64,000 nt of DNA from Nonomuraea sp. SYSU D8015. GTDB lineage: Bacteria; Actinomycetota; Actinomycetes; Streptosporangiales; Streptosporangiaceae. The stretch covers positions 310,001 through 374,000 of the forward strand of contig NZ_VJYI01000006.1 in NCBI RefSeq assembly GCF_008065375.1. The letters run 5' to 3'. How positions within the stretch are numbered: the first letter of the stretch is position 1; each line of letters opens with the position of its first letter. Positions 58,001 through 64,000 of this stretch are shown one piece after another. A program made the position numbers and the translations under genes. The notes beneath the pieces were generated by a model. The model saw only the letters and a program-made list of their open reading frames with translations. It was not told where the DNA came from and did no database searches.

Positions 58001-58430
58001 CGTGCCGACCGCGCTCGCCTTCTCACCCGACGGGGGCACGCTGGCGTTCGGGCTGGACGGCGGGCGGGTGCTGCTCTGGGACGTAGGCGGCCGCACGCGG
58101 CTCGGCACGATCGAAACGGGCACGTCGGCGGTGGAGGAGCTGCGCTTCTCGCCCGACGGCGACCTGCTGGCCATCGACTCCGGCCGCACGTCGCTGTGGG
58201 ACGTGTCCACGCTGCGAGAGGTCGGCCAGGTCGCCTCGTGGGGCGCCGGGCTGGCCTTCAGCCAGGACGGCAAGCGGCTGCGCGGTGTGGCGCTGGACGG
58301 GACCGTACGCGAGAGCCCGGTCGATCCGGCGCTCGCGGCGAAGGAGGTGTGCGCCCGGGCGGGCGGGTCGCTCAGCAGGGCGGAGTGGTCGCGGCTGATC
58401 CCGGAGAGCTCCTACCAGGAGGTGTGCTGA
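55038..58430 (+). CDS. Pseudokinase-WD40 protein with central nSTAND-type region and membrane helix
   Basis: A 1,130-residue protein. Residues 1-230 have the Ser/Thr kinase fold (LAARLGAGGRGVVYDAYD; APE at 158-160), but catalytic residues are replaced: ATP-anchoring Lys by Thr41 (YAVTVPR), HRD by His-Arg-Gly (122-124), DFG by Glu-Leu-Gly (141-143). Residues about 255-430 resemble the helical tail of nSTAND proteins (LFRGEELDTALGWAATKRRH). A membrane helix follows (LLWPALAALGAVLAVAVSMSV in part), then extracytoplasmic WD40 repeats (AFSPDG, WDV) to the end. Bases 57095-57305 encode a low-complexity insert. Start uncertain (GTG 55035 to GTG 55044). Confidence 0.82.
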   Translation: MMVPGDPERLGGYWLAARLGAGGRGVVYDAYDDEGRRYAVTVPRGEVAGRRRFERVTCPHLAEVVAVGVDEGVPYVVSEYVDGPDLRRAVELHGPYKGDELAALAGALAAALRALHEAGLTHRGLNPESVLLAARGPKVIELGLPAAGSVDGTFTYLAPEVLTGQEAGAAADVFAWGAVVLFAATGSDPFRGESLGGVMHRVLAVDPDLSVLPDPLRELVGCALAKDPADRPGAGELKIESTTELRPPEGHTGPRSLGDVAEAAYLALTPRQQEEVPGLLLRLLDGDSPHDEGDVLGPLLAAGLLVRRSVRVPPAETPIGKLVAVSDGRVVPATAALYRAWPRLRGWVADERESIPVHRRIREAARHWSEHRRGRSHLFRGEELDTALGWAATKRRHLRLNQLERDFINDSVALSKQRRKLLWPALAALGAVLAVAVSMSVVTVQGQNELRGQLVEANARAVAARAEALRTSDPRTAMRLSVAAWRLSPVFEARAALHASLGQPELGVFTDPAPDSRARYLLRGDELVKWDADAVTVWDVTAGQRVASYGLPPGNTALSDDGRFAEGVDGRPFEVATGRTPASDVYAISRGNRTRVYRGGQVLFEVADRRVALSPDGTRAAVSRLDGRVELWEPVSRKKIATVAVRPPRAPDAAAPSLAFSPDGSVLAVAGRNGVTLVDPDAAAADALARGGKKPRRTETRGPASGAPAYGAADEAGRAESAGSPRAGRTEVLETPHASRGGTVGAERLHAPHGTSSDVPVFSPDGRLLALPGSGEVRVWNVAERRLAGSYPLKDPQPGMSFSTDGRSLRYLSGTGSVVSLDVSGLPAPADDHEVAAFSGNGRFAAKEVGDATELTDTVEHRKLGRIAAAGDLAFDAGGSLLAVAGDPVTVWEVTGSRLVSSIDVGGDVLAVALSPAGDLLATARGGTLETWDVRAGLRVRVYEGAGDVALAFSPDGATLAAGSNLLDLRTGNVTPLDLRTAATADAPVPTALAFSPDGGTLAFGLDGGRVLLWDVGGRTRLGTIETGTSAVEELRFSPDGDLLAIDSGRTSLWDVSTLREVGQVASWGAGLAFSQDGKRLRGVALDGTVRESPVDPALAAKEVCARAGGSLSRAEWSRLIPESSYQEVC

Positions 58431-58453
58431 CCGTCGGGCGCACGGCTTTCGCC

Positions 58454-60277
58454 CTACGTGTCCGGGTATGTCTTGACCACCTTGCCCTGGAGGTTGGCGA
58501 CCAGGTATCCCCCGCGGCCGTAGTCGTCCGAGACGTAGACGAGCAGCACCTGGCCCGGGGACGCGAAGGCGTAGTCGTTGTCCACGATCACGTAGCGCGT
58601 CGTGGGATCGGGGACGCCCAGGTCCTTGTCCGCCCTCTTGATGAGCGCGGGGAGGGCGTCCCAGTTGTACTTGTCCAGGTCCGCCAGGGGGCCGTCCACC
58701 TCGCGGCCCTCGCCTGAGCGGGTGACGGCACCGTCGCGGTAGTCGTACAGGTCGTAGAGGCTCTTGTCGTTCTCGAGCGGGGCCTCGATGGAGGCGTAGG
58801 TCGGGTAGACCGTCATGCCGACGACCTTGCTGCCGCCGATGGCCGCCTTCACCTTGGTGATCATGGCCTTCATGCCGGCGGGGGTCAGGAGGTTCTCGGG
58901 TGCGCTGCTCTCGGTGTCCGTGCTCTCGGTCGGGCTCTCGGTCGGGCTCTCGCTGGAGGTCTCCGGGGACGTGCTCGCCGCCGGTGTGATGTTCGTGGCC
59001 GACGGGTCGTCGTCGGCGTTGAGGGTGCCTGCCGGGACGAGCTGCCACACCAGCACGCCGGCCAGCACGAGCGCCGCGGCGGACACGGCGCCCACCGCGC
59101 TGCGGCTCGGGCGGCGCGAGCGCACGGTGTCCGTCTGCGAGATCGGCGCCTTGCCCCACGGAGGCGGCTGCGGCGCCGACTGGCCGTAACCGGGTGGCAT
59201 GGTGTGGCCGGCCATGGGCGGCGCCATCCCGGCGGGCCCGGGAGGTGCGGCCTGGGCACCGATCGGCACCGGCTGCCCGTGCCCGCCCGGCCCGTGCCCG
59301 CCCGGCCCGTGAGGGGACGGGACCTGCCCTCCTGCGTTCGGGCCTGTGGGGTCCTGCCGGGCGATCCCCGGACCCGACGGTCCACGCCCTCCGACTCCCT
59401 GCCCGGAGAGGCCCGGGCCGGAGGGGCCGGGGAGCGGGGAGGGGCCGTAACCGGGGTCGGTGGCCGCCGCCAGCATGCGGTCCACGGTCTCGGCGTCGGG
59501 GCGGGCGGCAGGGTCGCGCTGGAGCAGGGCGTGGAGCGCGGGCGCGAGCGCCCCGGCCCGCTCCGGGGGCGGCACCTCCTGGTTGAGCACGGCCGCCAGC
59601 GTCGCCAGGGTGGTGCTCCGGCGGAGCGGATGCCGCCCCTCCACGGCCACGTACAGCATCATGCCGAGCGACCACAGGTCGGAGGCCGGATCGCCTTCGT
59701 GGCCGTTGATGCGCTCCGGCGCCATGTACTCCGGCGAGCCGATGAACGACCCGGTGGCCGTCAGGCTCGTGGACTCGCGTACCGCCGCGATGCCGAAGTC
59801 GGTGAGCACCGACCGGCCGTCCTCCCGCACGAGCACATTGGCGGGCTTGACGTCGCGGTGCTGGATGCCGACGGCGTGCGCGGCCCGTAAGGCGGACAGG
59901 ACCTCGCGCCCGAGCCGCGCCGCCTCCGCCGGAGGCATGGGCCCGCGCTGGAGGCGGTCCTGGAGCGAGCCGCCGGTGACCAGCTCCATGACGATCCACG
60001 GGTAGTCGTGCTCGCCGGGGTCGACGATGTGGTGGATGGTGACCACGTGCGGGTGGTTCAGGCGGGCGAGGGCCCGGGCCTCGCGCAGCACCCTGAGCCG
60101 CAGCTCCCGGGCTCCGGCCGGGTCGTGCTCGTCCATGGAGGGGTCGGGCGGGCGTACCTCCTTGAGCGCGACCTCGCGGTGCAGGGCCACGTCCCAGGCG
60201 CGCCACACCAGGCCCATGCCCCCGCCGCCGAGCCTCTCCACGAGCTCGAAGCGGCCGTCGATCACCCGTCTGTGCAT
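58454..60277 (-). CDS. Serine/threonine protein kinase, membrane-anchored (PknB-like)
   Basis: A 607-residue kinase with all catalytic motifs intact: glycine loop LGGGGMGLVW, Lys in VALKEV, HRDVKPAN, TDFG, SPEYMAPE. A Pro/Gly-rich juxtamembrane linker (about 280-380, with GPGGHGPGGHG) leads to one membrane helix (AVGAVSAAALVLAGVLVW). Then come a Ser/Thr/Glu-rich stalk (TSPETSSESPTESPTES) and an extracellular domain of about 150 residues without PASTA repeats. It is convergent with the pseudokinase gene, 23 bases apart, so the two could form a signalling pair (inference). Confidence 0.9.
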   Translation of the reverse strand: MHRRVIDGRFELVERLGGGGMGLVWRAWDVALHREVALKEVRPPDPSMDEHDPAGARELRLRVLREARALARLNHPHVVTIHHIVDPGEHDYPWIVMELVTGGSLQDRLQRGPMPPAEAARLGREVLSALRAAHAVGIQHRDVKPANVLVREDGRSVLTDFGIAAVRESTSLTATGSFIGSPEYMAPERINGHEGDPASDLWSLGMMLYVAVEGRHPLRRSTTLATLAAVLNQEVPPPERAGALAPALHALLQRDPAARPDAETVDRMLAAATDPGYGPSPLPGPSGPGLSGQGVGGRGPSGPGIARQDPTGPNAGGQVPSPHGPGGHGPGGHGQPVPIGAQAAPPGPAGMAPPMAGHTMPPGYGQSAPQPPPWGKAPISQTDTVRSRRPSRSAVGAVSAAALVLAGVLVWQLVPAGTLNADDDPSATNITPAASTSPETSSESPTESPTESTDTESSAPENLLTPAGMKAMITKVKAAIGGSKVVGMTVYPTYASIEAPLENDKSLYDLYDYRDGAVTRSGEGREVDGPLADLDKYNWDALPALIKRADKDLGVPDPTTRYVIVDNDYAFASPGQVLLVYVSDDYGRGGYLVANLQGKVVKTYPDT

Positions 60278-60387
60278 GCAGAGCAGCGTAGGGCCGAGCC
60301 CTGCCCGCCGTCATCTGTGCGGATATGTCCGGCTTTTGCTTGCGCGGAGTGCGGATCCGGAGTCAGAGGTCCCGGGCGTTTTCCGTG

Positions 60388-61341
60388 CTAGCGGAGCCGG
60401 GGCAGCACCTCGCGCCCGTAGAAGTCGAAGAACGCGTCCTGCTCCTCGCCGATCTGGTTGACGTAGACCTCGTCGAAGCCCGCCTCCACGTACTGCCTGA
60501 TCGCCTGGGCATGCACCTCGGGGTCCGGGCCGACCGGGCTGCCGTTCACGGCCTCGTCCTCGGTGACCATCTGCGCGAGCTGTTCGAAGTGCCGCGGCAG
60601 CGGCAGGAGCTGCGACGCCTCACCCTTGATGCCCTGCGTGGGCCACAGGCGATGCACGGTCTTGCGGGCCGATGCCTCGTCGGCGGCGTAGCAGGCCTTG
60701 AGTCCGCCGAGCGCCGGCTTGCCCGCACCGCCGGCCTGGTGGAAGCGCTGGACGGACTCGGCGCTCGGGCCGGTCGAGATGTAGCCGTCGGCGATGCGCC
60801 CGGCCAGTTCGATGGACTTCTCGCCGAATCCCGACATGAGGATGGGCGCGGGCTCCTCCGGCAGGGTGTAGAGCCGGGCGGTGTCCACCCTGTAGTGGCG
60901 GCCCCTGTGCGTCACCAGCTTGCCCGTGAACATCTCCCGCATGAGGCCGACGGCCTCCTCCAGCATCTCCAGCCGCTCGGCGAGCGGCGGCCAGCGGGAG
61001 TCGACCACGTGCTCGTTGAGCGCCTCGCCGGTGCCGACGCCGAGCCGGAACCGGCCGCCGGTGAGCGCCGCCGTCGTGGCCGTGGCCTGAGCGATGACGA
61101 CCGGGTGGGTGCGGACGAGCGGACAGGTCACGGCCGTGGTGATCGGCAGGGACGTGGCCTCGGCGATGGCGCCGATCACGGACCAGACGAACGGAGACTG
61201 GCCCTGCTCGTCGAGCCACGGGTGGAAATGGTCGGAGATCCAGAGCGCCTCGAAGCCGGCGCGTTCGGCGGCCTTGGCCTGCCGGACCAGCTCTTTCGGC
61301 CCGTGTTCCTCGCAAGACAGGAAATAACCGAATGTCGTCAT
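60388..61341 (-). CDS. LLM-class F420-dependent oxidoreductase
   Basis: A 317-residue luciferase-fold enzyme using coenzyme F420. The start MTTFGYFLSCEEHGPKELV and the segments WISDHFHPWLDEQGQSPFVW, TCPLVRTHPVVIAQA, GVGTGEALNEHVV and ILMSGFGEKSIELAG match the FGD-like group (TIGR03557), relatives of F420-dependent glucose-6-phosphate dehydrogenase. The substrate is not known for most members. GGGGGGA precedes ATG 61341. It is divergent from a small membrane protein gene. Confidence 0.88.
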   Translation of the reverse strand: MTTFGYFLSCEEHGPKELVRQAKAAERAGFEALWISDHFHPWLDEQGQSPFVWSVIGAIAEATSLPITTAVTCPLVRTHPVVIAQATATTAALTGGRFRLGVGTGEALNEHVVDSRWPPLAERLEMLEEAVGLMREMFTGKLVTHRGRHYRVDTARLYTLPEEPAPILMSGFGEKSIELAGRIADGYISTGPSAESVQRFHQAGGAGKPALGGLKACYAADEASARKTVHRLWPTQGIKGEASQLLPLPRHFEQLAQMVTEDEAVNGSPVGPDPEVHAQAIRQYVEAGFDEVYVNQIGEEQDAFFDFYGREVLPRLR

Positions 61342-61411
61342 ATGTTCCCCCCTGCCCTTTATGGCGGGGAGAAACATGTTATGCAGCTAGCGCTGAGGGC
61401 AGTGCAATTCC

Positions 61412-61561
61412 ATGGCTACTTTGCTCTGGATCATCGCAGTCGTACTCGTCATCGCCGGGATCTACGTGATTCTGGCCCGGCGTGACCTCCTCTGGGGGAT
61501 CGTGCTGATCGTCCTCGGTTTCCTGGTGGGGCCCGGCGGCGTCAGCATCTTCAATGTCTAG
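61412..61561 (+). CDS. Small hydrophobic membrane protein, 49 aa
   Basis: ATG 61412 to TAG 61561 encodes 49 residues: a hydrophobic helix (LLWIIAVVLVIAGIYVIL), the turn ARRDLLWG, a second helix (IVLIVLGFLVG) and the tail GPGGVSIFNV. Small actinobacterial proteins with this two-helix layout and a GPGGxSIF end are common and uncharacterised. Third-position GC fits coding. No strong ribosome site is visible. A terminator follows at 61597. Confidence 0.75.
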   Translation: MATLLWIIAVVLVIAGIYVILARRDLLWGIVLIVLGFLVGPGGVSIFNV

Positions 61562-61596
61562 GGGAACCGACCCGTCGGTACCCCGTTCCGTCTGCG

Positions 61597-61629
61597 CCGC
61601 TGGACCGATCCTCGAGAACGGTCCAGCGG
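61597..61629 (+). terminator. Terminator between small membrane protein and phosphoesterase genes
   Basis: CCGCTGGACCG (61597-61607) pairs with CGGTCCAGCGG (61619-61629), 11 bp without mismatch, followed by TTTC. It lies between the convergent genes ending at 61561 and 61664 and may serve both. Confidence 0.85.
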
Positions 61630-61663
61630 TTTCATGTTCGCCGAAATATCGCCAGTAAGCGCG

Positions 61664-62401
61664 CTAGGAGATTTCCTCGCCCAGGCAGTAGACGCCGTAC
61701 GCCCGGCCCAGCACCGGCAGTGCCACGTTGCGCACCCTGATGCCGCCCGGCGTCATGCCCTTCTCGCTGCCCTTGTGCGCGTGCCCGTGCAGGATCAGGT
61801 CGGCGCCGGCCGTGTCGACCGCCTCGGCCAGCAGGTAGCTGCCGAGGAAGGGGTAGATCTCCGGCGGCTCGCCCTCCAGCGTCTCCTTGATGGGGGAGTA
61901 GTGGGAGAGCACGACGCGGTGGTCGGCCACGATCTCCTTCAGCGCGACCTTCCATGCCTCGGCGATGTAGCGGGTGTGCTGCACGAAGTTCTTGATCTCA
62001 CGCTCGCCGAATTCGCTCGCGCACTTGCCGGCGAACCCGCCGCCGAAGCCCTTCCCGCCGACCACGCCCACCTTCTTGTCCCCGACCTGGATGACCATGC
62101 CGTCGTCGTCGAGCACGGTGACACCGGCGTCGCGCAACTCGGCGGCGATCTCGTACTGCAGGTCGGAGTGGTAGTCGTGGTTTCCGAGCACCGCGACGAC
62201 GGGGATGGGCAGGCCGCGTAGCTCGTCGGCCACCAGCCTGCCCTCCTCGAGCGTGCCGTGCCTGGTCAGGTCCCCGGTAAGCATGAAGACGTCAGCGCGG
62301 TCTTCGATGCCCTGGAGTCTTTTGCGGTATTTGCCGCGCAAGTCCTCACCCAGGTGGATGTCTCCCACGGCCGCTATACGCAGTTCAGTCAAGGTGCTCA
62401 T
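61664..62401 (-). CDS. Metallophosphoesterase (calcineurin-like)
   Basis: A 245-residue two-metal phosphoesterase. The five motifs are in order: AVGDIHLG, LTGDLTRHG, VLGNHDYHS, VVLSHYSPI and LHGHAHKGS. The protein has no signal peptide, so it acts in the cytosol on a nucleotide or phosphodiester; substrate unknown. The 5' end overlaps the BON-domain gene by 17 bases, so the pair is co-expressed. Confidence 0.88.
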   Translation of the reverse strand: MSTLTELRIAAVGDIHLGEDLRGKYRKRLQGIEDRADVFMLTGDLTRHGTLEEGRLVADELRGLPIPVVAVLGNHDYHSDLQYEIAAELRDAGVTVLDDDGMVIQVGDKKVGVVGGKGFGGGFAGKCASEFGEREIKNFVQHTRYIAEAWKVALKEIVADHRVVLSHYSPIKETLEGEPPEIYPFLGSYLLAEAVDTAGADLILHGHAHKGSEKGMTPGGIRVRNVALPVLGRAYGVYCLGEEIS

Positions 62402-62633
62402 CCTCTCCCGGCTCGGTGACGTCCACTACTTGGATCTCGTTGTGCACGCGGAGCTCGGGGGCGGCCTCGTGCGCCACCTGGCCGAGCCGCTCGCGCTGCT
62501 CGGGCCCGCTCACCTGACCACGCAGGAACAGCTGGTCGCCTCTTATGTCGACGCGGATTCCGAGCTCGTGCGTACGCGTGTCCTCGGCCAGCGCCTGCTG
62601 GACTCGGGCCGCGACGTACTGCGGAGCTTCCAT
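62385..62633 (-). CDS. BON-domain protein
   Basis: An 82-residue protein that is essentially one BON domain (VDIRGDQLFLRGQVSGPEQR; VAHEAAPELRVHNEIQVV). BON domains bind phospholipids or hydrophobic ligands; as it lacks a signal peptide it is probably cytosolic. It ends in an acidic tail overlapping the phosphoesterase start. ATG 62633 is preceded by GGAGGCGAG. Confidence 0.83.
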   Translation of the reverse strand: MEAPQYVAARVQQALAEDTRTHELGIRVDIRGDQLFLRGQVSGPEQRERLGQVAHEAAPELRVHNEIQVVDVTEPGEDEHLD

Positions 62634-62678
62634 CGCTCGCCTCCTTCTTCTGTCGCCGCATGCCCGGGCAAGAACCGC

Positions 62679-63686
62679 TCAAACGGCACGAATCAGGTCT
62701 ATAACCGCCTGCTCGACCGTGCCCACCGTGGCAAGCTGACCGAAGTCGGCGTCCGCGCCCAGCTCGGTCAGCACCGCGGCGATGGTCCTGTCCTGGTCGT
62801 ACGCCTCCACGACCCGCGGGTCCACGTACGACGCCCGGGCCACGGTGGGGGTGTTGCCCAGGTACTCGGCGACCTCCCGCATGACGCGGGTGATCGCCCT
62901 CTTCTTCTTCGCCTGCCCCTCCGCCCCGGCCGGCTTGGACACCGCCAGGCCCACGGCCGCCAGGACCGTGGCGTGCCAGGTGCGGAAGTCCTTGGCCGTG
63001 ACCTCGCACCCGATGATCTCGCGGAGGTAGTCGTTGATCTCCTCACTCCGGACGTCGGCCCAGCCGCCGTTGTGGCGGTAGCGCAGCAGCTCGCCGTCCA
63101 CGCCGAGCGCCTTGAGCGAGCGCAGCACCGCGCACGCGCCCGGATCGGCCACCACGACCTCGCGCGGCACGTCGCCCTTGGCCTGATAAGAACAGGTCAC
63201 GATGCCGTTCGCGCAGGTGACGTGCTCCATCCGGAGCGTGGCCAGGCCGTAGGTGTCGTAACTCTCGCCGCCGATGCGGAAGAAGCCGATGTCGAGCAGG
63301 CGCGCGGCCGCGGCCAGCACGCGCTGCCTGGTCAGGCCGCGCCCGCCGAGCTGGTCGTCCACGGCCTTCCTGAACGCCGGCAGCCGCTCGGCCACCTCCA
63401 GCACGTGGTCGAACTTGGCCCGGTCCTGCTGCTCGCGCCACAGGTCGTGGTAGCGGTACTGCCTGCGTCCTGCCGCGTCCGTGCCGACCGCCTGCAGATG
63501 CCCGTCCGGCGACGGGCAGATCCACACGTCGGTCCAGGCCGGGGGGATGGCGAGGGACTTGATCCGGGTCAGCGTGGCGGGGTCGCGCACCGGGCGGCCG
63601 TCCGGCCCCTCGTAACTGAACCCTCGCCCGCGGCGCCGACGCACGATCCCCGGCTCACTCTGGTCACTGGGATGCAGCTCGGGCAC
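62679..63686 (-). CDS. DNA topoisomerase IB
   Basis: A 335-residue type IB topoisomerase of the bacterial/poxvirus type, relaxing supercoils through a 3'-phosphotyrosine. N-terminal GFSYEGPDGRPV and RIKSLAIPPAWTDVWICP, the DLWREQQDRAKFDHV segment, catalytic Arg/Lys/Arg region (ARLLDIGFFRIGGESY; TAKDFRTWHATVLAA) and the nucleophile Tyr287 in ARASYVDPRV are visible. These enzymes are an accessory relaxase in actinobacteria. It lies 45 bases upstream of the BON gene, possibly in one operon of stress-type genes. Confidence 0.92.
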   Translation of the reverse strand: MPELHPSDQSEPGIVRRRRGRGFSYEGPDGRPVRDPATLTRIKSLAIPPAWTDVWICPSPDGHLQAVGTDAAGRRQYRYHDLWREQQDRAKFDHVLEVAERLPAFRKAVDDQLGGRGLTRQRVLAAAARLLDIGFFRIGGESYDTYGLATLRMEHVTCANGIVTCSYQAKGDVPREVVVADPGACAVLRSLKALGVDGELLRYRHNGGWADVRSEEINDYLREIIGCEVTAKDFRTWHATVLAAVGLAVSKPAGAEGQAKKKRAITRVMREVAEYLGNTPTVARASYVDPRVVEAYDQDRTIAAVLTELGADADFGQLATVGTVEQAVIDLIRAV

Positions 63687-63740
63687 GGAGGGCGGCTACC
63701 CAGGACGTTAGGCGACAAACAGGACGGGCAGGTGAGCGCC

Positions 63741-63998
63741 ATGGCTAATACCGGAGAGTGGCACGAGGACCGGGACAGGAAGGGCCATGCCATGGTGCCC
63801 GCCACGCCACGTGACGTGGTGCACATCAGGGTGGGGTCGTTCATGCTGGTGTTCCTGTTCGCGTTCACGGTGCTGGGGATCATCACGCGGGCGCCCGTGT
63901 TGGCGGGGATCGCCGTGGCGCTGGGCATCGTCACGGTGATCGACATCATCTTGGCCGTACGGCGCCAGAGGCAGCGGAGCGACGGAGAGGCGGGCTGA
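63741..63998 (+). CDS. Small membrane protein of unknown function, 85 aa
   Basis: A hydrophilic N terminus (MANTGEWHEDRDRKGHAMVP) precedes two helices (FMLVFLFAFTVLGIITRA; AGIAVALGIVTVIDIILAV) and a basic tail. I recognise no family. AGGTGAG lies before ATG 63741 and codon use is native. It is divergent from the topoisomerase gene and ends two bases before the window edge. Confidence 0.75.
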   Translation: MANTGEWHEDRDRKGHAMVPATPRDVVHIRVGSFMLVFLFAFTVLGIITRAPVLAGIAVALGIVTVIDIILAVRRQRQRSDGEAG

Positions 63999-64000
63999 TC

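Noticed and set aside
1..64000. CRISPR arrays, insertion sequences, attachment sites, replication origin
   Set aside because: I looked for regularly spaced repeats, transposase motifs and flanking duplications and found none beyond the coding tandem repeats listed.

Overview
The window reads as chromosomal DNA of a high-GC filamentous actinobacterium. A Nonomuraea-like member of the Streptosporangiales is my guess, from overall flavour only. The signs are: very high GC with strong third-position GC bias, many GTG/TTG starts, frequent ATGA-type stop/start overlaps, an F420-type luciferase-like oxidoreductase, LuxR-LAL and WD40-kinase proteins, small actinobacterial families (DUF1876, DUF6458, DUF4429, ChaB) and two CUT1 sugar importers that carry no ATPase gene of their own, as is usual where a shared MsiK-type ATPase serves them. 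I see no transposase, integrase, phage cluster or CRISPR array. The only RNA genes I can support are tRNA-Lys(CUU) and a 6C-like small RNA.

Layout. 1-858: 3' part of a penicillin-binding protein with an altered active site. 1354-4514: CUT1 sugar importer behind a LacI-type operator. 4520-13338 (minus): nine-gene sugar/polyol island with a SorC-family regulator, CUT2 importer, two FGGY kinases, a histidine phosphatase and a 2-hydroxyacid dehydrogenase. 13410-15802: divergent ArsR-like regulator and MFS exporter. 15889-18122: LacI regulator and CynX-type MFS. 18102-18794: iron box and FhuF-like ferric reductase. 18811-21468: cysteine-dioxygenase/amidohydrolase pair, a triple operator and its likely LacI regulator. 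21890-23761: aromatic amino acid lyase homologue with a changed cofactor triad, and a holin-like membrane protein. 24163-25709: ApbE with a membrane-anchored partial reductase. 25817-27534: OsmC, 6C-like RNA, nucleoside hydrolase, tRNA-Lys. 27551-32329: second CUT1 importer with IclR regulator and KDG-type kinase. 32379-34826: decayed gene, deaminase, DUF4429 protein, HD hydrolase. 35055-42287: FCD-GntR regulator and Opp/Dpp importer with a natural permease-ATPase fusion and a DapA-family lyase. 42313-48291: hypotheticals, secreted phospholipase A2, AlkZ-like protein, clostripain-type peptidase. 48483-53706: frameshifted LAL regulator, transketolase. 53714-63998: stress-type small proteins, an AroK-like P-loop kinase, a pseudokinase-WD40 protein convergent with an active Ser/Thr kinase, F420 oxidoreductase, phosphoesterase, BON protein, topoisomerase IB.

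How it fits together. Much of the window is nutrient uptake, each module with its own local regulator, and in most cases I can point to the candidate operator. The 12-bp core GACAACGTTGTC lies both upstream of the first CUT1 operon and in front of the LacI/MFS pair 15.6 kb away. A 13-bp direct repeat occurs in front of both the SorC gene and its downstream transporter gene. A triple 13-bp-spaced operator lies between the amidohydrolase operon and a second LacI gene. A nested dyad lies between the FCD-GntR gene and the Opp/Dpp operon.

The most unusual items are the pseudokinase-WD40 protein beside an intact kinase, the membrane protein with only the C-terminal half of a ferredoxin-reductase module next to ApbE, the lyase with Gly-Thr-Gly in place of Ala-Ser-Gly, the PBP without KTG, and short GC-rich tandem repeats that expand inside several otherwise conserved proteins. 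All family assignments come from reading motifs by eye; none was tested by a database search.
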